A stretch of 34,093 nt of DNA, taken from NCBI GenBank assembly GCA_963851385.1, contig CAWKPE010000020.1, forward strand, positions 1 through 34,093, written 5' to 3'. Positions 1 through 8,196 of the stretch are shown one piece after another. This stretch comes from CAWEFA01 sp963851385. Its GTDB lineage: Bacteria > Bacteroidota > Bacteroidia > Bacteroidales > DTGW01. Within the stretch, counting starts at the first letter, position 1. Every line of letters begins with the position of its first letter. The translations under genes were made by a program, and so were the position numbers. The notes below the pieces were generated by a model that saw only the letters and a program-made list of their open reading frames with translations, made no database searches and was not told where the DNA came from.

Positions 1-28
1 GTTATAGCCAGGCCATTGGTTTTCTTCA

Positions 29-652
29 TCAATATTTTGTCCTCTGTTCATTTGAGTTAATTTTTTCAAGATTATAGATTTTAACACCAGAAAAGTGTTC
101 AAACCAGTCGAAATCAACCCAATGAAATTTCCTTTTTTGTTTAATTATATAATCCCTTCCAAAAATATCTGTTATTATCAGGCTATATTTAGATTTACTA
201 ATTTCAGACTCATATTTTTTATCCATTGGAAAACTGATAAATCCTTGTAATGGACATCCATATTTCACTTCTAAATCTTTATAGAATATTGAATTATTAG
301 CGATTTCTTTAAAGCTAGTTTGTCCTATAATACTATCAACAGCCTGCATATTGGGAAATGTAGTTCTAATTGTATAGTCAGGTTCAAACCTAACTTCAAT
401 TCCTTTATATTCGAATACAAGAGAAACTGATTTTATATAGACAGTATTATCTCTAATATTCGTAAGGAATATATATGGGCTAAACATTAAGATATCCTTA
501 TTTTTTAATGTAATTTCAGATCCAATTTCAATTAATATCTCTCCTTTTAATTTGGGCTTATTCTGAATATTCTGATAGATAATAGTACCCCAACCTGATA
601 ATGCAAGAGTAATTGTTAGAATTGCTATAGTTATTTCGTAGCTTTTTTTCAT
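29..652 (-). CDS. Membrane-anchored protein of unknown function
   Basis: The 207-residue product has one hydrophobic segment at about residues 8-27 after a short basic start (MKKSYE), which suggests an N-terminal anchor with the rest outside the inner membrane. The remainder is mixed alpha/beta with no motif I recognise. Downstream of the stop (toward position 1) the minus strand ends in CTATAAC. Upstream lies an attC-like inverted repeat (685-823), whose GTTATAAC edge is about 30 bp before the start codon. This gene therefore has the layout of a one-gene cassette between two such sites, an inference from context. No function can be assigned. Confidence 0.6.
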   Translation of the reverse strand: MKKSYEITIAILTITLALSGWGTIIYQNIQNKPKLKGEILIEIGSEITLKNKDILMFSPYIFLTNIRDNTVYIKSVSLVFEYKGIEVRFEPDYTIRTTFPNMQAVDSIIGQTSFKEIANNSIFYKDLEVKYGCPLQGFISFPMDKKYESEISKSKYSLIITDIFGRDYIIKQKRKFHWVDFDWFEHFSGVKIYNLEKINSNEQRTKY

Positions 653-684
653 GTCATTTGTATTAGTTTTTAGCCATTGGCTTG

Positions 685-823
685 GTTATAACGGTTACGG
701 GTATGGTTAGTTGCCGCATTCAGAGCTGCTTTAATATCCGCCGTTAGTTTCGTTTGAATAAATGTATTAAAGTTTCGAAAACTACCAACATTGGCAATTA
801 ACTATACCCGGTGTTACCCAACG
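685..823 (-). repeat. attC-like imperfect inverted repeat, copy 1
   Basis: The left arm from GTTATAAC (685-692) through about 719 is complementary to the right arm at 791-823, which ends TTACCCAACG. The shared core is GGGTATGGTTAGTTGCC against GGGTATAGTTAATTGCC. The interior is not random: minus-strand 728-703 matches 24518-24543 at 24 of 26 positions. The orientation is the same as the two minus-strand genes it separates. The edges only partly fit the R''/R' consensus (RYYYAAC/GTTRRRY), so 'attC-like' is a structural description. Confidence 0.55.
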
Positions 824-854
824 TAATTTATTCAGTTAGTATTTCTTATTTCTA

Positions 855-1556
855 CTAATCTTTCAAACAACGTATCGAATAACCTGTACTTAATGGAGCT
901 CCATCTTGTCCTTTATTATAATTATTTCCCAAGCCTATACACCATGAATGTGTAGAATCATAAGATGAAGAACTCCACCAACAACTAAATTGTCCAATAT
1001 CCAAAAAGGCCCCGATCTCAAATAAGCCGTAATTATTCATCCGCCAGCCTCCTGGAAGTGCAGTAAATCCACTACTATTATTAGCTCCGACATTTGGGTT
1101 AACCCAATGAGATGTACCCACTTCTTTGATTTTTCCACTTGCAATAGTATCACCCCCTAAATATGTAACCAGAAGCGACCATTCCTCGTGAGTAGGTATG
1201 TGCCAACCTTTTGGAGCCAGCTTTCCAGTATTAACTGCATAAAAATTGTATAATGCTCCATATTCCTTTTTATATTGAACAGAATCTCCATTATACCAGC
1301 AATATGCGGGGTTTATTGTCCAAGCCCAGTTTGAGTTATACAATAAATTAGGGATAGGAGTGCCATCATTAAATCTAGTAGTTTTTAGATTCTCTGCCAT
1401 CCATGTTTGAGTCCCTATGATTATTGTTTTATAGACATTTCCATCAATGTCAATCACATTTGGTGTAGAGTCATTATCTTTTTTACAACAATTAATAAAT
1501 ATTAATGTAACTATAATCATTATCAAGTAAATCCAGATTCCGTTTTTCTTTTTCAT
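855..1556 (-). CDS. FISUMP-domain lipoprotein
   Basis: This 233-residue protein begins with a basic, hydrophobic signal sequence and a Cys-Cys-Lys-Lys-Asp at about residues 23-27. That is the usual form of a Bacteroidota lipoprotein exported to the outer membrane. The rest is a single Fibrobacter-succinogenes major paralogous (FISUMP) domain: it opens with DIDGNVYKTIIIGTQTWMAENL, has a central WHIPTHEEW and ends GYSIRCLKD, all hallmarks of the family. The biochemical role of FISUMP domains is not established; many are surface-exposed. A second FISUMP protein lies at 11336-13420. The gene is followed by the attC-like repeat at 685-823, so it may be a cassette. GTTGGGT-type edges flank it on both sides. 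Confidence 0.85.
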   Translation of the reverse strand: MKKKNGIWIYLIMIIVTLIFINCCKKDNDSTPNVIDIDGNVYKTIIIGTQTWMAENLKTTRFNDGTPIPNLLYNSNWAWTINPAYCWYNGDSVQYKKEYGALYNFYAVNTGKLAPKGWHIPTHEEWSLLVTYLGGDTIASGKIKEVGTSHWVNPNVGANNSSGFTALPGGWRMNNYGLFEIGAFLDIGQFSCWWSSSSYDSTHSWCIGLGNNYNKGQDGAPLSTGYSIRCLKD

Positions 1557-1635
1557 GTCAAATTAAACTTAATTTTGTTTTCATTTATTTTAGTACATCA
1601 GGCAATTTTTTTAATTATGTTGGGTAAACGTATCG

Positions 1636-1682
1636 ATAACAACAATTGTCGTTATTACTATATAGCACAAGTGATTTTGTGC
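1636..1682. promoter_or_regulatory. Near-palindrome and hairpin downstream of the recombinase
   Basis: 1636-1655 is a 20-bp palindrome with one mismatched pair, centred on CAATTG. Nine bases later comes a perfect hairpin, AGCACAA / TTGTGCT (1664-1682), with a 5-nt loop. The palindrome lies about 130 bp past the 3' end of the tyrosine recombinase. It could be a strand-exchange site for that enzyme, or together they could act as a terminator. Neither is proven. Confidence 0.35.
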
Positions 1683-1783
1683 TGTAACTTGTTGATTTAA
1701 CGATTGTATATACATTTTGTCTATTTATTGTTATCTCTGTCATTGGTTATTTTTTTAGTATCCGTCTTTTAATTTTTAATGCC

Positions 1784-3580
1784 CTATGATGAATTTTCGT
1801 CATTAATAATAACAGAATTTTCATGAATATCCAAATTATCGAATGGACTTTTTAACTTACGTAAAGTTATATCGGTAAGATGTGTATAACGTTGGGTGGT
1901 CTTTAAATTATTATGCCCCAGCAACTCTTGCACAAACCGGATATCAGTGCCTTGTTCGAGTGAATGTGTCGCAAAACTATGACGCAACATATGCAGGTGT
2001 ATGCGTCTGCGTATTCCTGCGCTTTTGGCAGCTCCCTTCAATACATTGCTCATACTTGTAAAACTGTATTTGACACCCGGTTTATCGCCTTTAAAAAGAT
2101 AAGTCTGCGGTTTGTATTCTTCAATATAATCGTGCAATAGAGATTTTAACTTGCCCGATAGCAGTGTTAACCTGTCTTTACGTCCTTTGGCCTCTTGTAT
2201 AAAAAGCTGACCGGCCCGGAGATTTATATCTTTAATTTTAAGGGATTGGGCTTCACTTCTTCTTAAGCCAGCAGAATAAATTAGCGATATAAGCAATTTA
2301 TGCTTTTTGTTGTCTAATTGATTATAAATGGAGACAATCTCATCTGGATCCAATACATCTGGCAGCCGTTTGCTCTTTCGAGGCCTTAATAAGTATAGTT
2401 TGTCGATATTTCGATTATATATTGTACTGTAACAAAACTTTAACGCACTTACCACAGCATTTTGAAATGCTTCACTTCGTTTGCGGGTTGTCAGTAAATA
2501 ATCTTTGATTAAATCATCACTGATCATTGTCGGATGCTTATATCCAGCCCAATCTATAAATTGCATAAACATGCTGTTGTACATGCGTTTCGTTGGTCCC
2601 GATAAACTCGTCAATCCCATTGCCCCTGATAGTTGCTCCTGGTAAATCTCTTTTAATCGATAATAATTTAGCAAGTGATATACCCGGTTTCTAATTTTTA
2701 AGGGTGAGGCAGGTCCATCATCCTTTCCAAATAGATATCTCGCAGTCGGATATGTGATGTTAAACTCATATATCAGTAGCGCTAAATAATTACAGAGCAG
2801 TTGGTTATCTTGTATTTTCGTATAAAAAGGCATTTCAGTTAACGGAGCATATGGTAAAATGGTTATTTCAGAGGGTTTTAAATTCAAGTGATAAGCAAAA
2901 CATATCAACAGTCGGTCGTATGGTTGCTTAATTCTTTCGTTTATTGATTTTATTTTCGCCAATGGCAGGTATACTGGCATAATGATTGGTTGAACCTCTT
3001 TGCCGATATTGAAAAACATCTTGTTTTTACCTAAGGCTTTTTCATAATAAAACTTGATAGCGGCTATCATTTGTCTTCGTCTTGTATATCCTAGTTTTGC
3101 AGCCCTTTCCTTGACATATTGATGAATTTTGTTATAGCCAAAAGTGCCTGTATCCTCACCGGGGAAATGGTCCAGAAATTCTGAGAAAAATTCGAAATAA
3201 ACCTGCCTGGTAGTGGGGCTCAACCGTTTTAACTCCATTGTATTCTTATAATCCAGTGCTGTTTTTGATGAAATTCCAGTCTGATAATTTTCTGCCTCTG
3301 GGTTATCAATTTTAACAGCTGTTCTAAAATCTTTTATCTTTTTATCAAAGCATTTATCTTCGGAGGATTTTACTGATGGGGCCTGCTTGGCCAGATCCTG
3401 GTTGAAATTACAAAATGGTATATGCCAACAACGCATGGTATGGCTTCACCTTGATCCTTGTATTGTTTTCACCTGTTCAATCAGCTCTGCATTATATTCA
3501 AAAAGAAGTTTTATACGCTTTTCTTTTCTATGAACAACTGTTTCTGTTCTGATTCCTTTAGGTAAGTTTATTTTAGTCAT
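1784..3580 (-). pseudogene. Tyrosine recombinase interrupted by an in-frame UGA
   Basis: From an ATG at 3580 the frame reads 44 codons, then TGA at 3448-3446, then continues in the same frame (ATG at 3436) for 550 residues to 1784. The text across the stop is VVHRKEKRIKLLFEY...QGSR-stop-SHTMRCWHIPF. In this Bacteroidota recombinase family that stretch is usually R-W-S-x-x-x-x-C-W-H-I-P, so the stop replaces a Trp. The C-terminal part has the catalytic set: R392/R393 in GLRRSE, a lysine near 417, H482 and R485 in HMLRHSFATH, H508 in LLGHNN and Y517 in RYTH (numbered from 3436). Two SAM-like DNA-binding regions precede it. Other genes here use TGG for Trp, so this is a nonsense change, not a recoded codon. 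Restart at 3436 could still give a protein with the full catalytic domain. Confidence 0.8.
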
Positions 3581-4197
3581 TTGATTTCAGACAGAATTTG
3601 ATTATATTTTAATCATAACATTTGATTAAAAAATAATTAAAATATTAATTAAAACAAACATTTTGCTACTTTTAAGCATCAAAGAAAACTTTTGTAAAAC
3701 AGTTAAAGCTTTACTTACAGATCTTTCGCCTAATTATAAAATTCTTAAAAACTACAGAATTTTCAAGACTTCGTCATGTCACTCACAACCAGTAACAAGG
3801 TGTTTTAAAATATTATCCCCTTCATATGCTCTACTCTCCATCAACTTAAATATAAAAAAAGAAATTAATTCTGCAAATTTTATTTCTGGCTTTAAACTAT
3901 AAATATTGAAATCTTTCTGACCCTGATATGGTGTAGAATATGCCAAAAGTTATAAACTTAGATAATCTTTTTCTTGAAATATGGCTATATTAATGAACTA
4001 TAGGGATACAATCCTTATTACATTTGATGTTAACTTGATTTGTAATATTTATTTTCTTCTGCTACCGTTAAAATATATTGGATTCTCAAGTCTTTCCTTT
4101 TCGGTTTGCTAAATGCTTTTAACATGTCGTTTTTATAATGTTAATATTTCCTGCGGCAAAGATAAATACCCCGCTTTCCTGAAAACACCAAGACAAG

Positions 4198-4243
4198 AAG
4201 TAGTTCTAATCTTTTAATTTTCATTAAGAGCTAAGAACTACTT
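4198..4243. promoter_or_regulatory. Hairpin in the gap before the RadC-like gene
   Basis: A perfect 10-bp inverted repeat, AAGTAGTTCT (4198-4207) and AGAACTACTT (4234-4243), has a further TCTT/AAGA inside it. It ends 61 bp before the start at 4305. No T-run follows, so a simple terminator is unlikely. The rest of the 724-bp gap from 3581 to 4304 is AT-rich, and I see no convincing gene in it. Confidence 0.35.
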
Positions 4244-4304
4244 GTATTGTCCTTAAAGCGTAATAGGCATTTACTTTTTTCCTTGAAAAATTAAAAAAAA
4301 CGCT

Positions 4305-4805
4305 ATGAAAGACAGTAACGCAACCCTTCAAGGAAACACATCACAAGAGAATCTTTTCCTTTCTAACATTGCAGAAGTAAAAATTTCCTATTCTACAAAA
4401 GTTAAGGCATCTGAAAGACGGTCGATAACCTGCTCACGTGATGCTGATGAAATGCTCCGATTGTTATGGGATGTTAACACAATTGAATACATTGAAAGTA
4501 TGAAGATCATACTTCTGAATAGAGCTAATAAAGTACTTGGCATAGCTAATCTTTCTATCGGTGGTACTTCAGGCACTGTTATTGATGCTAAAACTGTTTT
4601 TCAATATGCTCTAAAGGCCAATGCATCCTCGATCATTCTTGCTCACAACCATCCTTCGGGAAATTTAAAACCCAGTGACCAGGATCTTGCTATCACACGC
4701 AAAATTAAAGATGGTGGAAAATTACTTGATATATCCTTATTGGACCATCTTATTATCTCCGCTTATGATGGATATTACAGCATGGCAGATGAAGGTGATT
4801 TATAA
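4305..4805 (+). CDS. radC: RadC-like JAB/MPN metalloprotein
   Basis: The 166-residue product is the JAB domain of RadC without the usual N-terminal helix-hairpin-helix part. The JAMM zinc-binding set is complete: glutamates at 61 and 64 (IEYIES), then H114, H116, S118 and D127 in HNHPSGNLKPSDQD. The conserved LLNRANKVLG, the closing LLDHLIIS and a YYSM stretch are also present. Short RadC proteins of this type are common on Bacteroidota mobile elements and conjugative regions. The old DNA-repair assignment is doubtful and the substrate is unknown. The gene stands alone here, with a tyrosine recombinase on the opposite strand to its left and an abortive-infection operon to its right, which fits an accessory role. 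Confidence 0.88.
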   Translation: MKDSNATLQGNTSQENLFLSNIAEVKISYSTKVKASERRSITCSRDADEMLRLLWDVNTIEYIESMKIILLNRANKVLGIANLSIGGTSGTVIDAKTVFQYALKANASSIILAHNHPSGNLKPSDQDLAITRKIKDGGKLLDISLLDHLIISAYDGYYSMADEGDL

Positions 4806-5143
4806 TGCCTTCATACTAAAAGACAAAGAAGGTTTTTTCTCGCGAAGGATTCTCCATCGGCCGGGTATGGATCGGAAGTATTATCTCAGCTTAACCGATC
4901 TGTAGAAGTCCGAACCAGGAATAAGTGCCTCCAACTTTCAGATCTAAAGGAGTCCGGAGCTGTTGAGTAGGATGCTGATATGGTAAGGCGTTTTTATAAC
5001 TTCGAATCTTTTTTACGCTAATGTACGTTAACTTCCTTTTCGTGAGCCTACCCCTTATAAAACTATTGTTTTCAATCTTCACCTACCTTTCCACGAAGAA
5101 CAAATTTATTTTGTTTTTTCTTTCCACACACAAAAAAAAGTAA

Positions 5144-5232
5144 ACCCCACCCACATTGCATCATATTTGCATGCCCACACGAGCCGACACTCAAACCAAA
5201 GGCTTGCAAAAGAGCTGCAATTTTGCTTACAC
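5144..5232. repeat. Conserved-loop hairpin repeat, copy A
   Basis: The left arm TTGCATCATATTTGCATGC (5156-5174) pairs with 5202-5220 at 14 of 19 positions. The 26-nt loop CCACACGAGCCGACACTCAA... (5175-5200) is shared in outline with copies near 10827, 19117 and 29561. After the right arm comes TTTTGCTTACACAC, also seen after copy B. It lies just upstream of the abiE operators. The remaining bases from 4806 to 5143 hold nothing I can identify. Confidence 0.6.
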
Positions 5233-5255
5233 ACCAACAGCAAAATAGTGTTTTA

Positions 5256-5379
5256 TATCACTTTAGTCAGGTTAAAGCTGATTATTTTACTATGGGTTAT
5301 AATTTTTCCTTAAATCTTATCAAAATTTTTTATTTTATTGTATCATTGTAGTCAGGTTTAAGCTGACTTTTTAACTATG
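5256..5379 (+). promoter_or_regulatory. Duplicated operator/leader of the abiE operon
   Basis: Two 39-bp copies (5256-5294 and 5341-5379) share TATCA, an inverted repeat and a final CTATG. The inverted repeats are AGTCAG-n7-CTGATT (5265-5283) and AGTCAG-n7-CTGACT (5350-5368), 85 bp apart. The ATG closing the second copy is the abiEi start codon. Studied AbiEi proteins bind inverted repeats in their own promoter and repress it, so these are likely operator sites; the assignment is by analogy. Confidence 0.65.
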
Positions 5380-6198
5380 AAAAATAAATATATATCAACT
5401 CAATCAAATGAAATTTTATCCAATTTTAATCAATTGGGGCAGGAATGTTTTGACTTTTCCGACGCAAAAAATGCTCTGCCAAATTCCAGCGATAGTGCAT
5501 TGAAGGAGTTGCTTAGCGATATGGTTAGAAGAGGGCTTCTAATGAGATTAAAAAAGGGGCTTTATTATTCTATTCCCTATGAAAAAGACCCTAAAAGTTT
5601 TATGCCTGATTGGCATTTATTAGCAGAGCCTTTAACCAAAGGTACTGACTATTATATTGGATATTATTCTGCTTTGCAGATTCATAATTTAATTACTCAA
5701 CCATCGCTAAAGGAACAGATTGTTGTGGCAAAGCAATTACGGCCATCAAATCTCAATATTAAAAATGTAACATTTCAATTTATTTATCATAATGAGAACC
5801 ATTTTTTTGGTTCAAAGAAAATATGGATAGATAACTACAATAAAGTTTTATGCTCTGATTTGGAAAAGACTTTTGTAGATTGCCTATTTAGGCCTGATTA
5901 TGCAGGAGGGATAGTTGAGATTGGTCGGGCAATATACATTTCAAAAGACAAAATTAATTATAAAATACTACTGGAATACTCTGAACGATACCAATCTCAA
6001 GCTGTAATCAAACGACTTGGCTTTTTGCTTGAAGCACTTGAGATTAAAACCGATATTATTGAACAATTGAACAAACTCAAAACCATTTCATATGTGCTTT
6101 TAGATACTGAATTACCGAAGTCAGGCAAAATGATTAGCCGATGGGGTATTCAGCAAAATTTGGAAACAGAAACTATTAAATCTGCAATTTACACATGA
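5377..6198 (+). CDS. abiEi: AbiEi-type antitoxin and transcriptional regulator
   Basis: This 273-residue protein is the antitoxin half of a type IV toxin-antitoxin/abortive infection module. It has an N-terminal winged-helix region (about residues 10-65) with the characteristic MVRRGLLMRLKKGLYY turn. A larger C-terminal domain includes YYIGYYSALQIHNL and the KTFVDCLFRPDYAGG stretch seen in AbiEi proteins. In the family the N-terminal domain represses the operon through inverted repeats, and the C-terminal domain neutralises the toxin's effect without direct binding. The start at 5377 is supported by the two operator-like repeats immediately before it. The stop overlaps the next start by four bases (ATGA), which indicates translational coupling with abiEii. 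Confidence 0.88.
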   Translation: MKNKYISTQSNEILSNFNQLGQECFDFSDAKNALPNSSDSALKELLSDMVRRGLLMRLKKGLYYSIPYEKDPKSFMPDWHLLAEPLTKGTDYYIGYYSALQIHNLITQPSLKEQIVVAKQLRPSNLNIKNVTFQFIYHNENHFFGSKKIWIDNYNKVLCSDLEKTFVDCLFRPDYAGGIVEIGRAIYISKDKINYKILLEYSERYQSQAVIKRLGFLLEALEIKTDIIEQLNKLKTISYVLLDTELPKSGKMISRWGIQQNLETETIKSAIYT

Positions 6199-7001
6199 TT
6201 AAACCCAGAGAAATTCAAAATAAAGCGAGAGAAGTTGGTGTACGTGACCAGCAAATTGAAAAGGATTATATTTTATCATGGATATTACAAGGAATTGCAA
6301 ATCACCCTCAATTATCAGAATTAATTGTTTTCAAAGGCGGAACAGTTCTTAAAAAAGTATATTTTGAGGATTATCGATTCTCTGAAGACCTCGATTTTAC
6401 ATTGCTTAATAATGATATTGAAAATGAACAGATATTCGAATGGTTTAGAGAAGTATTTGACTATGTAAAAGAAGAAGCAAATATACCTTTGGAAATTATT
6501 GATAATAATGAGCACGAAGATGGCGGAATCAATTTTTATATTAGTTATGTTGGGCCGCTTGGAGGTATGGGGGCAAATAAAAAAATCAAAGTTGATATTT
6601 CAAGGAGTGAAAAACTCGAATTTAAACCTGTTAAACAGAAGGCATTTTGTAGTTATAGCGACCAAGAAGAACATCAATTGCTGAGTTACCCACTTGAAGA
6701 AATCTTGACGGAGAAAATGCGTTCTGTAATGCAAAGGATGCAAGCACGGGATTTATATGACATTTGGTATTTGTTGGAAATTCATGGTATGGATGTTGAA
6801 TTTTTGATAAAAGAATTTAAAGCAAAATGTGAAAGCAAAGGAATTAACCCAACTGAATTTCATTCCAAGCTTGAGCAGCGGTTACCTCAATACAAAGGAC
6901 GTTGGAAAAATTCAATGTCTGACCAGATTAAGGATTTGCCTGATTTTGATAAAGTTGAAAGAGAAGTAATGCGTCAACTAAAGAATTTGGATTTACGATG
7001 A
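6195..7001 (+). CDS. abiEii: AbiEii-type nucleotidyltransferase toxin
   Basis: The 268-residue product is a DUF1814/AbiEii nucleotidyltransferase. The active-site signature is FKGGTVLKK (residues 46-54) followed by RFSEDLDFTL, with the metal-binding aspartates D65 and D67. A later ARDLYDIWYLL (about residues 186-196) is the conserved helix after the catalytic core. Studied family members transfer nucleotides to tRNA acceptor ends or related targets and stop growth during phage infection. The ATGA overlap with abiEi gives equal, coupled expression. Length and motifs look intact, so the module is likely functional. The exact RNA target cannot be read from the sequence. Confidence 0.88.
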   Translation: MIKPREIQNKAREVGVRDQQIEKDYILSWILQGIANHPQLSELIVFKGGTVLKKVYFEDYRFSEDLDFTLLNNDIENEQIFEWFREVFDYVKEEANIPLEIIDNNEHEDGGINFYISYVGPLGGMGANKKIKVDISRSEKLEFKPVKQKAFCSYSDQEEHQLLSYPLEEILTEKMRSVMQRMQARDLYDIWYLLEIHGMDVEFLIKEFKAKCESKGINPTEFHSKLEQRLPQYKGRWKNSMSDQIKDLPDFDKVEREVMRQLKNLDLR

Positions 7002-7499
7002 ATAACGCCGTTTTTCGCCTATTTGTTAGAAGAACCTCATTATCGAACGTGATAAACCTTTGAAAAAATGGATGGACGAGATGCTCAAGTTGGCCATTCC
7101 AAAGAAGAAGTAAGAACCTGGTTTCAAACTTATCATTTTGGAAAGTGATTAATTTGAATACCTGAAATTTAATAATTTTATTACTGTTAACTATATTACG
7201 TTAAAATGAGTTTGCTATTATTTGAAAGTTTTTTTAAACGAGGGATAAAACAAACCGGTAATGGTGCATTCTCAAGAAAAAATGTATCCCTATCAAAAAG
7301 TGAAACGTTTCAGCAATAGCAGAAATTCGAAAAATTTAACTGAGTTGTGCATCAAGTGGGGAATATGTCCAATATCTCATTAAATAAAATGATCTAAAAT
7401 TTACACAAAAAACGTTGTTAGTATGTTAAGTTCGTTTTTGTGGTTTTTATATTCTAATTTCGTTATTTTAGTATTCTTACATTTAAACAAACACGGTTT
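7002..7499. other. Intergenic stretch with a possible gene tail
   Basis: Frame 7030-7113 (+) encodes an open C-terminal-like peptide, KNLIIERDKPLKKWMDEMLK, then LAIPKKK and a stop, with no start codon. It reads like the tail of a lost gene, but I cannot name the family. The remaining bases up to the resolvase are AT-rich with no clear signal. Confidence 0.25.
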
Positions 7500-8069
7500 A
7501 TGATTTTTGGATATGCAAGGGTATCGACAAAAGATCAATCTTTAGAAAGACAAATTGATTCTCTCAATTCAGTCGGTTGTGAAAATATTTTTAAAGAAAA
7601 GATTTCCGGGAGAAAGAAAGAAAAACCACAGCTCGATGATTTAATATCGAGATTAAGAAAAGGCGATGTTCTGATTGTTGACAGTTTGGATCGATTAGGA
7701 AGAACATCAAAAGAATTGATTAATCTTTTGTATTACTTCAAAGAAAATGGAATACAGTTTAAAAGTTTGAAAGAAGGGGTTTTTGACACAACCACACCGA
7801 TGGGTGAAGCAATATTCCAAATTATTGCAGTACTTAAGGCAATGGAAGTAGAAGTTTTGAGAGAAAGAACGTTAGATGGCTTAAAAGCTGCAAGGGCAAG
7901 AGGTCGTACAGGCGGCAGAAAAGAAGGAAGTTACAATAAACAGAGAGCTATTACTGCAGCGGCGCTTTATAAACAGGGAATATCTATTTTGGAGATTCTA
8001 AAGATTACAGAGATAAAGAGTAAATCTACACTATATGAATATCTTAGAAGAGTAGGGGCTTTTAAATGA
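7500..8069 (+). CDS. Serine recombinase, resolvase/invertase family
   Basis: The 189-residue protein has the standard small-resolvase architecture. The catalytic domain begins MIFGYARVSTKDQ with nucleophile S9 and R7. DSLDRLGRTSKELI carries the conserved arginines, and a long E-helix region (AIFQIIAVLKAMEVEVLRERT) follows. A C-terminal helix-turn-helix occupies about residues 145-185. It should cut and rejoin DNA at paired sites to resolve cointegrates or invert a segment. No transposase is adjacent, so the partner element is not evident. The TGA stop is immediately followed by a degenerate copy of the 85-bp repeat seen at 22861 and 29980. Confidence 0.9.
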   Translation: MIFGYARVSTKDQSLERQIDSLNSVGCENIFKEKISGRKKEKPQLDDLISRLRKGDVLIVDSLDRLGRTSKELINLLYYFKENGIQFKSLKEGVFDTTTPMGEAIFQIIAVLKAMEVEVLRERTLDGLKAARARGRTGGRKEGSYNKQRAITAAALYKQGISILEILKITEIKSKSTLYEYLRRVGAFK

Positions 8070-8148
8070 CTCCAAAAATCTTTTGCTATTCATCTCTAAA
8101 AAGCATAATTTGGAAATAATACATTTGGATATTATTAAAATAACGGCA
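8067..8148 (+). repeat. 85-bp repeat, diverged copy
   Basis: It begins TGACTCC at the resolvase stop codon, continues with CTTTTGCTATT and then AAAGCATAATTTGGAAAT...ACATTTGGATAT. The second half closely matches the copies at 22861-22945 and 29980-30064. The first half has lost most of the AGTCYCACAAAACGACC motif. Confidence 0.6.
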
Positions 8149-8196
8149 AGATTGTGAAACGACTCCATCATTATAAAAATACTTAATAAAAAGATA

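Noticed and set aside
1784..3436. The tyrosine recombinase as the integron integrase for the attC-like sites.
   Set aside because: It is far longer than IntI (about 320-340 residues) and I see no IntI-specific extra helix; it fits a different Bacteroidota recombinase family.
3446..3448. UGA as a sense codon for Trp (alternative genetic code).
   Set aside because: Other genes here use TGG for conserved Trp and several end in TGA (abiEi, abiEii, the resolvase, mazE), so UGA works as a stop.
3663..3902. A 79-codon open frame on the plus strand.
   Set aside because: It starts with TTG, has low-complexity AT-driven content and no family resemblance or ribosome binding site; probably chance.
5256..5379. 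A CRISPR-like array from the two direct repeats before abiEi.
   Set aside because: Only two copies, each with a dyad and start codon, and the intervening sequence is not spacer-like; operator duplication explains it.
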